Positions 8,551 to 17,378 of a DNA stretch of 54,393 nucleotides are shown here, piece by piece. Under the pieces are notes generated by a model. That model saw nothing but the letters and a program-made list of their open reading frames with translations. It was not told the origin of the DNA and did no database searches. Within the stretch, counting starts at the first letter, position 1; the number at the start of each line of letters is the position of its first letter. Both the position numbers and the translations under genes were made by a program. Origin of the DNA: Armatimonadota bacterium (GTDB lineage: Bacteria > Armatimonadota > Hebobacteria > CAIYQO01); contig JAGUZN010000195.1 in NCBI GenBank assembly GCA_020060775.1, forward strand, positions 1-54,393. Reading direction: 5' to 3'.

Positions 8551-9654
8551 ATGGAAATCGGCATTATCGGACTTCCCAGCGTCGGCAAGACGACGCTCTT
8601 CAATATCGTCACCCGCCAGCAGGTGAAAACCGGCGGCTTCTCCGCCTCCGCCGCGCCCAATATGGGCGTGGCCAACGTGCCTGATCCGCGCCTCACCTGG
8701 TTGAGCGAACAGTATCACCCGAAGAAAACCACCCCGGCCACGGTGAACTTCGTCGATGTGGCCGGCATGCAGCAGGGCGATGCGCGCAAAGATTCCTTCA
8801 GCCGGCAGCTCCTGGGCGACTTGCGCGCGGTGGATGCGCTGGTGCACGTGGTGCGCGCCTTTGCGGACCCCGCCGTCCCCCACCCCCTGGAGAGCATCGA
8901 CCTGGTGCGCGATATTCGCACGGTGGAAACCGAACTCATCCTCGGCGACCTCGGCGTGGTGGAAGGCCGCGTGGAGCGGCTGCAGCAAGATATCAGCAAA
9001 GGGCGCAATCGCGCTGATGCCGAAAAAGAATTGAAGGTGATGCAGCGCCTGCAGCAGCGGCTGGAAAGCGAGTTGCCGATGCGCGGGATGGAGCTCAGCG
9101 ATGACGAGCAACGCATGATGCGCGGCTACACCTTCCTCACCGGCAAGTCGATGATCTACGCCCTTAACCTCGGCGAGGGCCAGGAGTTCACCCCGGACAT
9201 GCTCACCGGCCTGACCGTCGAGGAACAGGATGGCGTGCTGCTGGTCAACGGCAACCCGACCATCGTCTTCCAGGGTAAAGTCGAAGAGGAAATCGCCCAG
9301 TTGCCGGAAGAGGAAGTCGCCGACTTCCTGGAGGCCATGGGCATCGAGGAGCCTGCCGCCCACCGCCTGATCCGCATCTGCTATTACGCGCTCGACGTCA
9401 TCGCCTTCTTTACCGTCGGCGAGGACGAATGCCGGGCCTGGACCACCCGGCGCGGCGATACGGCGCCAGTGGCCGCCGGCCGCATCCACTCCGACCTCGA
9501 ACGCGGCTTCATCCGCGCCGAAGCGTTCCACTACGATGACCTGCGCCGCCTCGGCAGCGTGCAGGCCATCAAAGACGCCGGCCTCTTCCGCCTGGAAGGC
9601 AAAACGCACGTCGTCACCGACGGGGAGATCCTCAACATCCGCTTCAACGTGTGA
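8551..9654 (+). CDS. ychF: YchF/Obg-family P-loop nucleotidase (OLA1-like)
   Basis: The 367-residue protein matches the usual YchF length. The N-terminal G domain has the P loop GLPSVGKT (7-14) and the Switch II/G3 motif DVAG (69-72). The G4 position, which in YchF is NxxE rather than NKxD and gives ATP preference, reads NLGE (206-209). A helical coiled segment lies about 130-195, and the C-terminal TGS domain (about 280-365) ends EGKTHVVTDGEILNIRFNV. The family binds ribosomes and hydrolyses ATP in translation and stress responses. It appears monocistronic: a promoter lies upstream and the asr operon starts 137 bases later. Confidence 0.95.
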   Translation: MEIGIIGLPSVGKTTLFNIVTRQQVKTGGFSASAAPNMGVANVPDPRLTWLSEQYHPKKTTPATVNFVDVAGMQQGDARKDSFSRQLLGDLRAVDALVHVVRAFADPAVPHPLESIDLVRDIRTVETELILGDLGVVEGRVERLQQDISKGRNRADAEKELKVMQRLQQRLESELPMRGMELSDDEQRMMRGYTFLTGKSMIYALNLGEGQEFTPDMLTGLTVEEQDGVLLVNGNPTIVFQGKVEEEIAQLPEEEVADFLEAMGIEEPAAHRLIRICYYALDVIAFFTVGEDECRAWTTRRGDTAPVAAGRIHSDLERGFIRAEAFHYDDLRRLGSVQAIKDAGLFRLEGKTHVVTDGEILNIRFNV

Positions 9655-9687
9655 GGATGGAGTCCGCGGCATGCAACGTCCAGCGTG

Positions 9688-9703
9688 TATGACGTAAGTC
9701 ATA
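9688..9703 (+). promoter_or_regulatory. CRP/FNR-shaped palindrome upstream of asrABC
   Basis: TATGAC-GTAA-GTCATA is a perfect 6-4-6 inverted repeat. Its half-site spacing is like that of FNR/CRP-family operators (for example TTGAT-N4-ATCAA), though its sequence differs. It lies 88 bases before the asrA start, where a redox- or sulfite-responsive activator would be expected. That role is an inference. Confidence 0.4.
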
Positions 9704-9790
9704 GTGCGGCCTTCGCGTTTCGGCTACCATGGTGTTGCCAGTCCCTTCCGGGGTGACCGCTGGGATGGTAGTATGAACCAGGAGGCCGCC

Positions 9791-10843
9791 ATGCACGATA
9801 CGCCGTCCGAGACCCGTCGCGTTCGCCTGTCATGCGAAGAGGCCGATATCCTGCTGGACAACCTCGCTGCGCACTACCGCCTCTTCGCTCCCGTGCGCCT
9901 GCCTGGCCGCGGACGTTTCTCCGATCAGGATGCGATCCGGTATGCCGAAGTCCATACGGTGCACGAGATCGAACATGCCAGACGCTCGCACTTCTCGCCG
10001 AAAGAAATCCTGTTTCCCGTCTCCCAAACCCTTTTCTACCTGATGGACGATGCCCTGCAGGAACCGCAGGACGATCCGCGCGATATGCTGGTATTCCTGC
10101 GCGCATGCGATATCCACGGCATCGCCCGCCTTGACGACATCTTTCTCAACAATGGCCCGGAACCCGAACCCTACTACGCCCGCCGGCGCGCACGCATCAA
10201 ACTCGCCTTGCTCGAATGCCGGCACAGTCTGGATGAGCATTGTTTCTGCGTCGCCATGGGCACGAATCGCACTGACGCTTATGCGATGGCAGTGCGGTGT
10301 GACGAGGGACAACTGCTCGTCGAGGTGCGCGATGACGACCTGCGCCCTGCCCTGCCGGCCTCCGCCGCCCCGGCGGATTTCACCCCGGAATTTCCAACAG
10401 CTGATCCGCAGCCGGTCGTCGTCCCTGATGCCGACCGCTTGCAGTCTGCCATCCGCGACCATGGTTTCTTCGCGCACCCGATGTGGGCGGACTATGCGAA
10501 ACGCTGTATTGCCTGTGGACGGTGCAATACGCACTGCATGACCTGTTCCTGTTTTACGGCATACGACATTGCCTACACCGAACAGCCCAATGCGGGCGAG
10601 CGCCGTCGGGTGTGGGCATCCTGCCACATCGACCGATTCACCGATATGGCGGGCGGCCACGCCTTCCGCGACGAAAACGGGTCGCGCATGCGCTTCAAAA
10701 CGATGCATAAAATCCATGACTTCTATCAGCGCTTCGGACGGCACATGTGCGTGGGCTGCGGGCGCTGTGATGCGAGTTGTCCGGAATATATCTCGTTTGC
10801 CACCTGCATCTCCGCGATCAGCCGCGTTCTGGAGGAACGGTAA
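9791..10843 (+). CDS. asrA: Anaerobic sulfite reductase subunit A
   Basis: This 350-residue iron-sulfur subunit of the dissimilatory-type anaerobic sulfite reductase passes electrons toward AsrC. Two C-terminal 4Fe-4S ferredoxin clusters are visible as CIACGRCNTHC, followed by MTCSC, and CVGCGRCDASC. The N-terminal 200 residues match the AsrA-specific region (SPKEILFPVSQTLFY, LVFLRACDIHGIARLD). The ATG at 9791 is chosen because AGGAGG precedes it by 5 bases; an in-frame ATG at 9773 lacks such a site. asrB starts one base after the stop. Three adjacent genes in the order A-B-C make the assignment firm. Confidence 0.95.
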   Translation: MHDTPSETRRVRLSCEEADILLDNLAAHYRLFAPVRLPGRGRFSDQDAIRYAEVHTVHEIEHARRSHFSPKEILFPVSQTLFYLMDDALQEPQDDPRDMLVFLRACDIHGIARLDDIFLNNGPEPEPYYARRRARIKLALLECRHSLDEHCFCVAMGTNRTDAYAMAVRCDEGQLLVEVRDDDLRPALPASAAPADFTPEFPTADPQPVVVPDADRLQSAIRDHGFFAHPMWADYAKRCIACGRCNTHCMTCSCFTAYDIAYTEQPNAGERRRVWASCHIDRFTDMAGGHAFRDENGSRMRFKTMHKIHDFYQRFGRHMCVGCGRCDASCPEYISFATCISAISRVLEER

Positions 10844-10844
10844 G

Positions 10845-11636
10845 ATGACGAATCCCTACCAGCCGCAGCCGGCCGCCATCCTCGACATCCGACCGGAAAC
10901 AGCCATCGACACCACCTTTCGCCTGGCCTGGGATACCCCGCCCTCCCCCGGCCAGTTCTACGAAGTGTCGCTGCCTCGCCTTGGCGAAGCGCCGTTTTCC
11001 ATCAGCGGAATCGGCGACGGCTATCTGGACATGACGATTCGCAAGGTCGGACGGGTTACCGAGGGCATCTTCGCGCTTCAGCCCGGGGATCACGTCTACC
11101 TGCGCGGCCCATACGGACACGGCTTTCCGCTGGAGCAACTAGCGGGCAAACGGCTGGTGATCGCCGCGGGGGGTACGGGGTTGGCCCCGGTCAAGCCGGT
11201 AATCCAGTATGCACTGGCGCATCCTGAACGGTTCAACGGCATGGAGATCCTGCTCGGATTCCGCTCGCCCGAGGATATCCTCTTCCGCGAGGAAATTGCC
11301 GCCTGGCAGCAACAGGCGCCGGTACATATCACTGTCGATCGTGCTGCCCCCGGCTGGCCGGGAAAGGTCGGCGTCATCACGGAGCTACTGCCCGGGCTCG
11401 ACCTTGCGCCGCTCGACCAGTTCCAGGCGGTGGTGGTCGGTCCGCCGTTGATGATGAAATTCACCGTGCGCGCCCTGACTGAGCGCGGCTTGTGCGACGA
11501 CCAGATTTGGGTCTCCTACGAACGGCGCATGTCCTGCGGTCTCGGGAAGTGCGGCCACTGTAAAATCAACGAAAAATACGTCTGCGTCGATGGGCCGGTA
11601 TTCAATTTCACCGAAGCCCGCTGGTTGATCGATTAG
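10845..11636 (+). CDS. asrB: Anaerobic sulfite reductase subunit B (flavin/NAD(P)H-binding)
   Basis: The 263-residue electron-transfer subunit has the ferredoxin-NADP+ reductase fold. The FAD-binding segment is EAPFSIS (about 49-55), the pyridine-nucleotide loop is AAGGTGLAPV (about 107-116), and the C-terminal 2Fe-2S motif is CGLGKCGHC followed by a fourth Cys in KYVCVDGP. It takes electrons from NAD(P)H and feeds AsrA/AsrC. The ATG at 10845 follows GGAGGAACGGTAAG, so the Shine-Dalgarno lies in the end of asrA and the two genes are translationally linked. asrC begins 11 bases after the stop. Confidence 0.95.
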   Translation: MTNPYQPQPAAILDIRPETAIDTTFRLAWDTPPSPGQFYEVSLPRLGEAPFSISGIGDGYLDMTIRKVGRVTEGIFALQPGDHVYLRGPYGHGFPLEQLAGKRLVIAAGGTGLAPVKPVIQYALAHPERFNGMEILLGFRSPEDILFREEIAAWQQQAPVHITVDRAAPGWPGKVGVITELLPGLDLAPLDQFQAVVVGPPLMMKFTVRALTERGLCDDQIWVSYERRMSCGLGKCGHCKINEKYVCVDGPVFNFTEARWLID

Positions 11637-11647
11637 CGAGGTGCAGC

Positions 11648-12646
11648 ATGTCCACAGATCTGAATACGAAACTGATTATGCGCAATGCCTACCGGATCAC
11701 CTCAGACCGTCGCCATACCTGCCTGCGCGTACGTGTCCCGGGCGGGCATCTCGAAGCGCGGCACCTCTCGCTCATCCAGCACATAGCCGACACCTATGGC
11801 AATGGCACGGTGCATATCACCACGCGCCAGGGATTCGAAATTCCCGGCATCCCGTATGAGATGATCCCGGAGGTCAACCGCGCGCTCGCGCCGCTGCTCG
11901 AGGCGCTGGAAGTCGCCATCGGCGTGCCGCTTGACGATACCACGCAGGGCTATCCCGCGGCAGGCACGCGCAATGTCGCGGCGTGCATCGGCAATCGCGT
12001 CTGCCCCTTCGCGAATAATGACACCACGGCGCTCGCCCAACGCATCGAGGCGACCATCTTCCCGAACCATTACCACGTCAAGGTTGCCGTCACCGGGTGC
12101 CCGAACGATTGCATCAAAGCCCACCTGCAGGACTTCGGCATCATCGGCCAGGCGGCGGTGGAAATCGATGCGGCGCGCTGCATCGGCTGCGAGGCCTGCG
12201 TGACCAACTGCCGCAAGCGCGTGACCGGCGCGCTGGAGCTGCAGAATATGATTGCCGTGCGTGATGCCCAGCGCTGTATCGGCTGCGGCGAATGCGTGCT
12301 CAAATGCCCCACCGGCGCCTGGTCGCGCAACCCGCACAAGTTCTTCCGCATGGTGATCCTCGGGCGCACCGGCAAGAAAAATCCGCGGTTGGCCGCCACT
12401 TTCCTCGAGTGGGCGGCCGAGCCGGTCATCCTCGCCGTGCTGCGGAACGTCTATAAGTTCATCGACGAGCATATCGATCGCAGCCTGCCGAAAGAACACC
12501 TGGGCTATATCGTCGACCGCATCGGCTACCCGGCGTTTCGCGACGCCCTGCTTGACGGCGTAGCGCTCAATCCCCAGGCCCGCGTGGCCGAACGCCTCGA
12601 TTTCCATGGCTACTGGCATACGGCAGATGGCATCATGCAATGGTAG
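11648..12646 (+). CDS. asrC: Anaerobic sulfite reductase subunit C (siroheme sulfite reductase)
   Basis: The 332-residue catalytic subunit reduces sulfite to sulfide. The coupled siroheme/4Fe-4S site is given by CIGNRVC and VTGCPNDC (about 117-160). An inserted ferredoxin domain follows with CIGCEACVTNC and CIGCGECVLKC. The N-terminal half has the nitrite/sulfite reductase ferredoxin-like repeat (HLSLIQHIADTYGNGTVHITTRQGFEI). AGGTGCAGC precedes the ATG. It is the last gene of the asr operon, and a 253-base spacer without a clear terminator follows. Together the three genes imply anaerobic sulfite respiration or detoxification. Confidence 0.96.
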   Translation: MSTDLNTKLIMRNAYRITSDRRHTCLRVRVPGGHLEARHLSLIQHIADTYGNGTVHITTRQGFEIPGIPYEMIPEVNRALAPLLEALEVAIGVPLDDTTQGYPAAGTRNVAACIGNRVCPFANNDTTALAQRIEATIFPNHYHVKVAVTGCPNDCIKAHLQDFGIIGQAAVEIDAARCIGCEACVTNCRKRVTGALELQNMIAVRDAQRCIGCGECVLKCPTGAWSRNPHKFFRMVILGRTGKKNPRLAATFLEWAAEPVILAVLRNVYKFIDEHIDRSLPKEHLGYIVDRIGYPAFRDALLDGVALNPQARVAERLDFHGYWHTADGIMQW

Positions 12647-12899
12647 TGGGGCGTGGATGCCACTGTGGTATTTCGTATACAACGCTCCTGCGTCAACATA
12701 GCGTATTTGCGCAGAGTATCGCATTCATGCTAATTTAAGCATCCCCCACCAGGGACCGCCCGTTGACGGTGGTAGTGATCGTCTTTCTCTGTTGATGCGG
12801 CGGCCGACAACGCGCAAGCACCCTCAACGCCCACCGCATTAACGGGTCACTGAATCGAACGCTGCAGAGACTGCCGTAATGTCATCGAGATAACGAACG

Positions 12900-15356
12900 A
12901 TGGAAAAGAAGTTCAAGGGGACGCGCCGATATATGCTACGATATGCTCTTCTCGCGTTGCTGCTCGTGGCCTGCAGGTATGACATGCCGGCCTTCGCCGA
13001 TGCCGGTGATGATTCGCAGGGAGAAGCGGTGATCACCTGGCGGGTCACCTGCACGGCCAACACCCAGCGCCACACCTGGTACACCTACGCCCCGACCTAT
13101 GCCTTCGCGCCCGGCGACCACGACGCGAAAATGACGGACAACTGTACCGTCACGTACAGCGGCACCTACCGTTTTCCGGTGCGCGCGATCACCCCTAATG
13201 AGTCGTGGATGCTCGGTGCGCCCGAGGGCGACTGGGAACTGACGGTGACCGGCGGAGGCACGCAAAACGACGTTGAGCACGCCACCGTATTTGTGGTGAA
13301 ACCGGATAAAGCCTACGACCGGCGTGTCACCACGAAAACACAGGGATCGTGGAGTTATCGCGCCGCGCCACCCGGGTATATCCCGGCCGTCTCCCCGCGC
13401 ATCTGGTCATCCGGACAGTATACGGTTCACATCCCCAGATTTTTCGAGCTTGACTGGGCAAAAGCCTCCGGGAGCGTCACCACGACCTCGACCAGCGAAG
13501 ACGGCGCCTCCTCCGAGACACAACCGAGCAATGGCTGGGATGGCACAGTCGTCTGTGATATGGGTATCGCCAAAGCGATCTACGATGAACAGTTCATCAA
13601 ACAACTGGCCGGCACATTCGATCCCAAGGTGAAAACCACCACCGTCTCCGGAAAAGCCAGCTGGCAAGAGCCTTTCAGCGAACAAAAAAAGGGCCGAGAT
13701 CAGTATGAGGCCTCTGAAGATTATCGCTACACCGTGAAAATGACCGCCGAGTGGACACTCACTATCGCGAAAGAACCCGGCAAGCTGGAAGCGGTGATCA
13801 TTCCGCCGGATGATTACGATGCCTGGCTGCCGGAAGCCGACATCGCCGAAGATGTGCCGGGCAACGCCTTCCCGGTCGAGGTGGAACTGCGCGTGAAGGG
13901 GAAGCCGGATCAGACCCCGCTGGAGACGGCGCGGTTCACGTTCGCATTGGTCGATACCACGCGGGAGAAGGGCGTGTGCCTGAATGCGCCGCCGTACGAG
14001 CAGGCCAGGGATACCTACGATCTGCAGTTCACCGCGGAGGACAATCCCGACCTGACGGTGAGCGAGGACGGCCAGCGTGCGGAGAGCAAGCCGGGCCAGC
14101 GCGGCGCATCGGCCGCCATCGCCTGTTACGATTGGGGCGCCTATGCCCGCCTGCGCGTCACCGCCTATACCAGCGATGGCCGGACGCTCATCGCGCACGT
14201 TGATAAACTGCCGAAGCAGTCGCGGCTGTCCATCCCGCGTGACGACAACGGCAATCGCGTTGCCGATGCCTGGGAAAAACACCATGGCATCTTCGGCAAG
14301 AACCTGAAGGCTGATTGGGATGGGGCCGATGACCCTAAGGAACAGAAGAAGCCCGGCGATGGCATCGGCCTCTACGAAAAATACCGGGGATTTGAGTTCG
14401 CTCTGGATGTCGAGCGCCTCGACCCTGGCAAAAAGCACCTGTTCATTTATGACCCGGACGGCATTGTGCGCCTGATAGAAAAAGACAAGCGCGTCGCCAA
14501 CATGCGCATGAGCGCGGTCTCCGGTTTGACCCTGCGCTTTGTGGATGCCGAGCACTGGACGGGGCCCGGCAGTCGCATCGATGCCAGGCGCATCGTGAAC
14601 TTCAACCACGGTGACTGGGGCAATGCCGCCGAGCAGACCGCCCTGCATGTGTCCGTTGACGAGTTGATCAGGACGGAACCACCCGGCTGGCGCAACGTGC
14701 TCGCGAATCAGAATGTCGCCACACAAGGCAACACCGGGTCATTCGAAGGCTTTGCCTTTCCGGATGTCGGCGGAACCGATATGGGGTCGCCCGCCAAAAC
14801 GTATCAGATCATTATCTCCTCCGGCATGATTAGCTTCAACATCCAATGGCATGCGCGCGCGCATATGGAAAGACGGCCTGAGTATGTGAAGGCCAAAAAA
14901 GATCTGGAAGACTGGCTGAAACTGCCGCATTCCTATAACGATTTCCATCCCGAACCCGGCGAGGAGCCCTCGGATTGGAAGAAAGAATACGACCGACGGG
15001 AAGCAAAGCTGGAGGAAATGCGCAAGAAACTGATGCAATGGGTCCAGGAATATATTGCCGCCCATCCCGAACAGTACGAAGAGCGCATACTCAAGCAATT
15101 AGCCCTGGTGGTGACACATGAACTCGGGCATGGCGTCGGCGTGTATCACCATGAGCCGACCGAAGAAGGCCACCAACACTGCGCCATCCGCTATCCCAAG
15201 CCCACCTATGAATACGGAGATACCTTCGATCCGAACGATCCCTTTGACCTGAAACTTAACCTCCCCTGGCCGGATCGCTTCTGCCGGGAAGGGGCGCATT
15301 CCCATGGCGGCAAAGGCTGCTGGCCGCATATCATCGTGACGGACGAGGGGGAGTAA
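12900..15356 (+). CDS. Secreted/lipoprotein metzincin-like zinc metalloprotease
   Basis: The 818-residue protein begins with a basic stretch and a hydrophobic segment that ends in LLLVAC, a possible lipobox; an AFADAG signal-peptidase-I site about 10 residues later is the alternative. Near the C terminus is HELGHGVGVYH (H740, E741, H744, H750), the HExxHxxGxxH zinc signature of metzincins; the Met-turn was not identified. A segment reading DDNGNRVADAWEKHHGI (about 445) resembles Ca2+-binding Asp-rich loops that often precede such domains. The N-terminal 400 residues look like beta-rich Ig-type domains. The Shine-Dalgarno is weak (GAGATAACG), and an in-frame ATG at 12933 is a possible alternative. 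The next gene follows with a 2-base gap, so the two are co-transcribed. Confidence 0.72.
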   Translation: MEKKFKGTRRYMLRYALLALLLVACRYDMPAFADAGDDSQGEAVITWRVTCTANTQRHTWYTYAPTYAFAPGDHDAKMTDNCTVTYSGTYRFPVRAITPNESWMLGAPEGDWELTVTGGGTQNDVEHATVFVVKPDKAYDRRVTTKTQGSWSYRAAPPGYIPAVSPRIWSSGQYTVHIPRFFELDWAKASGSVTTTSTSEDGASSETQPSNGWDGTVVCDMGIAKAIYDEQFIKQLAGTFDPKVKTTTVSGKASWQEPFSEQKKGRDQYEASEDYRYTVKMTAEWTLTIAKEPGKLEAVIIPPDDYDAWLPEADIAEDVPGNAFPVEVELRVKGKPDQTPLETARFTFALVDTTREKGVCLNAPPYEQARDTYDLQFTAEDNPDLTVSEDGQRAESKPGQRGASAAIACYDWGAYARLRVTAYTSDGRTLIAHVDKLPKQSRLSIPRDDNGNRVADAWEKHHGIFGKNLKADWDGADDPKEQKKPGDGIGLYEKYRGFEFALDVERLDPGKKHLFIYDPDGIVRLIEKDKRVANMRMSAVSGLTLRFVDAEHWTGPGSRIDARRIVNFNHGDWGNAAEQTALHVSVDELIRTEPPGWRNVLANQNVATQGNTGSFEGFAFPDVGGTDMGSPAKTYQIIISSGMISFNIQWHARAHMERRPEYVKAKKDLEDWLKLPHSYNDFHPEPGEEPSDWKKEYDRREAKLEEMRKKLMQWVQEYIAAHPEQYEERILKQLALVVTHELGHGVGVYHHEPTEEGHQHCAIRYPKPTYEYGDTFDPNDPFDLKLNLPWPDRFCREGAHSHGGKGCWPHIIVTDEGE

Positions 15357-15358
15357 CA

Positions 15359-16381
15359 ATGAGACACGACGTTCGCATCATGCGCATCGGTATCGTTGCC
15401 ATCCTGTGCCTCCTGCCGCTGCTGGTGTATGCCCGCCCTGCGCGCGTGGCTCCCGGGTTAGCGGTGCAGGTTGAATTGCCGGAAACCCCGGTTTACGCGG
15501 GCGATCCCCTGCTGGTAAACGTGCGGCTGACCAGCCCGAAGGCGGATCAACATCTCCAGCGCGCATGGCGACGGATGGAGAAAGATCGCCCCGCAGACGC
15601 CGTGGCGCTGCCGCAACTGGCGGTGGATTGGGCTGCCGGCCTTACGCTCACCTTGTCGAAAGTCGTCTCCGAGGAGAAGAGCATACCCGTATTGGTGAAC
15701 GCGCAATGGGATGCGTATCAGCTTGTCGAACAATCGGCAATTCCCGGAACGGGGGTGTGGACCGCTGCATGGCTCGTGCCGGCGGATGTCGCCACACTCA
15801 AGCCCGGGCAATATGTGCTGGAGGTGTCCTGGCAGGGCAAGGATCGGGTGGATGCGGCATGGCTGGACGGCGAGGAACAGTTGGCCGGCAAAGCAGTAAC
15901 GTTCACCGTACAACCGGCGAAAAGCGAGGTCGAGATCGCCGTCCATCTCGGTCGCCTCGCGCAGGCCGCCTACCGCACCGGCAACTATGCCGAAGCCGTC
16001 CGCCACGCCGATGCCGTGCTCACCCGGTTGCCGGACGAGCCGTCGCCGCGCCGCGCCCGGTTCACCTTGCTCGCCGCCAATGCCGCATTCGGCACTGGCG
16101 ATTACCAGGCTTCCCTTGACCGCTATCAAGCACTGGCCGCCCAGCTCCCCCCGCCGCAGCAAAGCTGCCTCGCGGTAACCATTCAGGAGCAGATCGCCCT
16201 GCTGGAACAGCTCATCGAAAAGCGCACCGAGACGGAGGAAATGCACGAAGAAGAGGAGGTCACTCCCGAGGAAGAGGAAGATACCCCTGAAGAGATGATG
16301 AGCGACGAAGAAGCGCCCGAGGATGACGAGGAAGCGGCGGAGGACGCCGGTGAAGATGAAGCGCCGGTTGACGAGGAGTAG
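15359..16381 (+). CDS. Secreted TPR-like protein with acidic C-terminal tail
   Basis: The 340-residue protein has a signal peptide (IGIVAILCLLPLLVYARP), a beta-rich middle, and two or three helical TPR-like repeats around 190-285 (GRLAQAAYRTGNYAEAVRHADAV and similar). The last 50 residues are almost all Glu/Asp, with a few Pro and Met. The start overlaps the end of the protease gene region, with only 2 bases between stop and ATG; a second ATG at 15380 is possible. I know no named family. The tail could bind Ca2+ or a basic partner. Its tight pairing with the protease suggests a cofactor, inhibitor or chaperone role, which is inference. Confidence 0.65.
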   Translation: MRHDVRIMRIGIVAILCLLPLLVYARPARVAPGLAVQVELPETPVYAGDPLLVNVRLTSPKADQHLQRAWRRMEKDRPADAVALPQLAVDWAAGLTLTLSKVVSEEKSIPVLVNAQWDAYQLVEQSAIPGTGVWTAAWLVPADVATLKPGQYVLEVSWQGKDRVDAAWLDGEEQLAGKAVTFTVQPAKSEVEIAVHLGRLAQAAYRTGNYAEAVRHADAVLTRLPDEPSPRRARFTLLAANAAFGTGDYQASLDRYQALAAQLPPPQQSCLAVTIQEQIALLEQLIEKRTETEEMHEEEEVTPEEEEDTPEEMMSDEEAPEDDEEAAEDAGEDEAPVDEE

Positions 16382-16469
16382 GTCGCGCTGGTCGGGTATA
16401 TCTTCTGCCGGTGCGTCATCCACAACTGGCCGGTCGTCGCCCCGTGCCGCCATGCAGTCAACGCCGTGT

Positions 16470-17261
16470 TCAGCCACGCGCGCCCGACCTCCGTGGCGCG
16501 GGCAAGTGCTTGCGATACTGTGTTGGGGTGACGCCGACGAGTTGGCGAAACTGCTGTTGGAAGTAATAGGTGTCGCAGTAGCCGAGCCGCTCGGCGATGG
16601 TTGCCAGGGGCAGCACGGTCTCTTCCAGCAGGGTGCGCGCGCGCTGGATGCGCAGGCGCAGGACGTAGCCATGCAGCGGCAGGCCCATCGCCCGGCGGAA
16701 ATGCCGCCGCAGGGTCACGCGCGACATGCCGTGCCGCTGCGCAAAAGCAGCCTCCTCCCAATCATCCCCCCGCATCTCGGCCAGCAGCGTCTGCAGCCAG
16801 GCCGGGTACGCCTGCCGGTCGGCACGCCATGCGGCCAGATCGAGCAGCACCGCTTCCAGCAGGTTAGCCCCACGCAGCAGGGCGTCGCCGCTCACCTCGC
16901 GACTGAGGGCGATCACTTGATCCAGGCGCTGTCCCATCGACGCTCCGTCCGCCAGCGGCTGCGGTTCGAACGGCAGCAGCCCCTGCTCGGTCCACTCCGC
17001 CACCCGCGAGCCCCAAAAGCGCACGTAGCGATGCCGCCAACTGGCGCATTCCGGCGCGGGATGATAGCGGTAGTGCCGCCCCGGCCAGGTCAGCCACACG
17101 CACGGCCCCTCCAGCAGATGACGCCGACCATCCTCGAATAACTCGACCGCGCGCTGCTCGACGAATTCCAGCCCGATGCTGCCTGCGAACCGGGCATCGA
17201 TGCGCGTGGTACACTCGAAGTCGCACCCACAATTTTCAAAATACAGCGGAAACTCCGGCAT
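16470..17261 (-). CDS. AraC-family transcriptional regulator
   Basis: This is a 263-residue one-component regulator. The N-terminal 140 residues form a cupin-like sensor (AVELFEDGRRHLLEGPCVWLTWPG). The C-terminal 100 residues hold two helix-turn-helices: FAQRHGMSRVTLRRHFRRAMGL and the signature segment IAERLGYCDTYYFQQQFRQLVGVTPTQYRK. It is divergent from the URO-D-like gene at 17379, with 117 bases between the start codons, and most likely regulates it. A TACAAT -10-like element for this gene sits at 17284-17289 on the minus strand. Such AraC/sugar-type regulators commonly neighbour catabolic genes; the inducer is unknown. Confidence 0.9.
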   Translation of the reverse strand: MPEFPLYFENCGCDFECTTRIDARFAGSIGLEFVEQRAVELFEDGRRHLLEGPCVWLTWPGRHYRYHPAPECASWRHRYVRFWGSRVAEWTEQGLLPFEPQPLADGASMGQRLDQVIALSREVSGDALLRGANLLEAVLLDLAAWRADRQAYPAWLQTLLAEMRGDDWEEAAFAQRHGMSRVTLRRHFRRAMGLPLHGYVLRLRIQRARTLLEETVLPLATIAERLGYCDTYYFQQQFRQLVGVTPTQYRKHLPAPRRSGARG

Positions 17262-17312
17262 GGATCGCCTCTCAGGTGATCATATTGTACCAAATGCTGA
17301 TAACTTCTTCCA

Positions 17313-17341
17313 TTGCCGTGCGGGGAAAAGGTGCCTATTAT
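17313..17341 (+). promoter_or_regulatory. Promoter of the URO-D-like gene in the divergent spacer
   Basis: TTGCCG (17313-17318) and TATTAT (17336-17341) are 17 bp apart, 38 bases before the ATG at 17379. The AraC regulator gene's own -10 lies 24-52 bases to the left, so one bound regulator could control both directions. Confidence 0.55.
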
Positions 17342-17378
17342 GGTGATAGAAAACTACCAGAACAGGGAGTGTATACCG

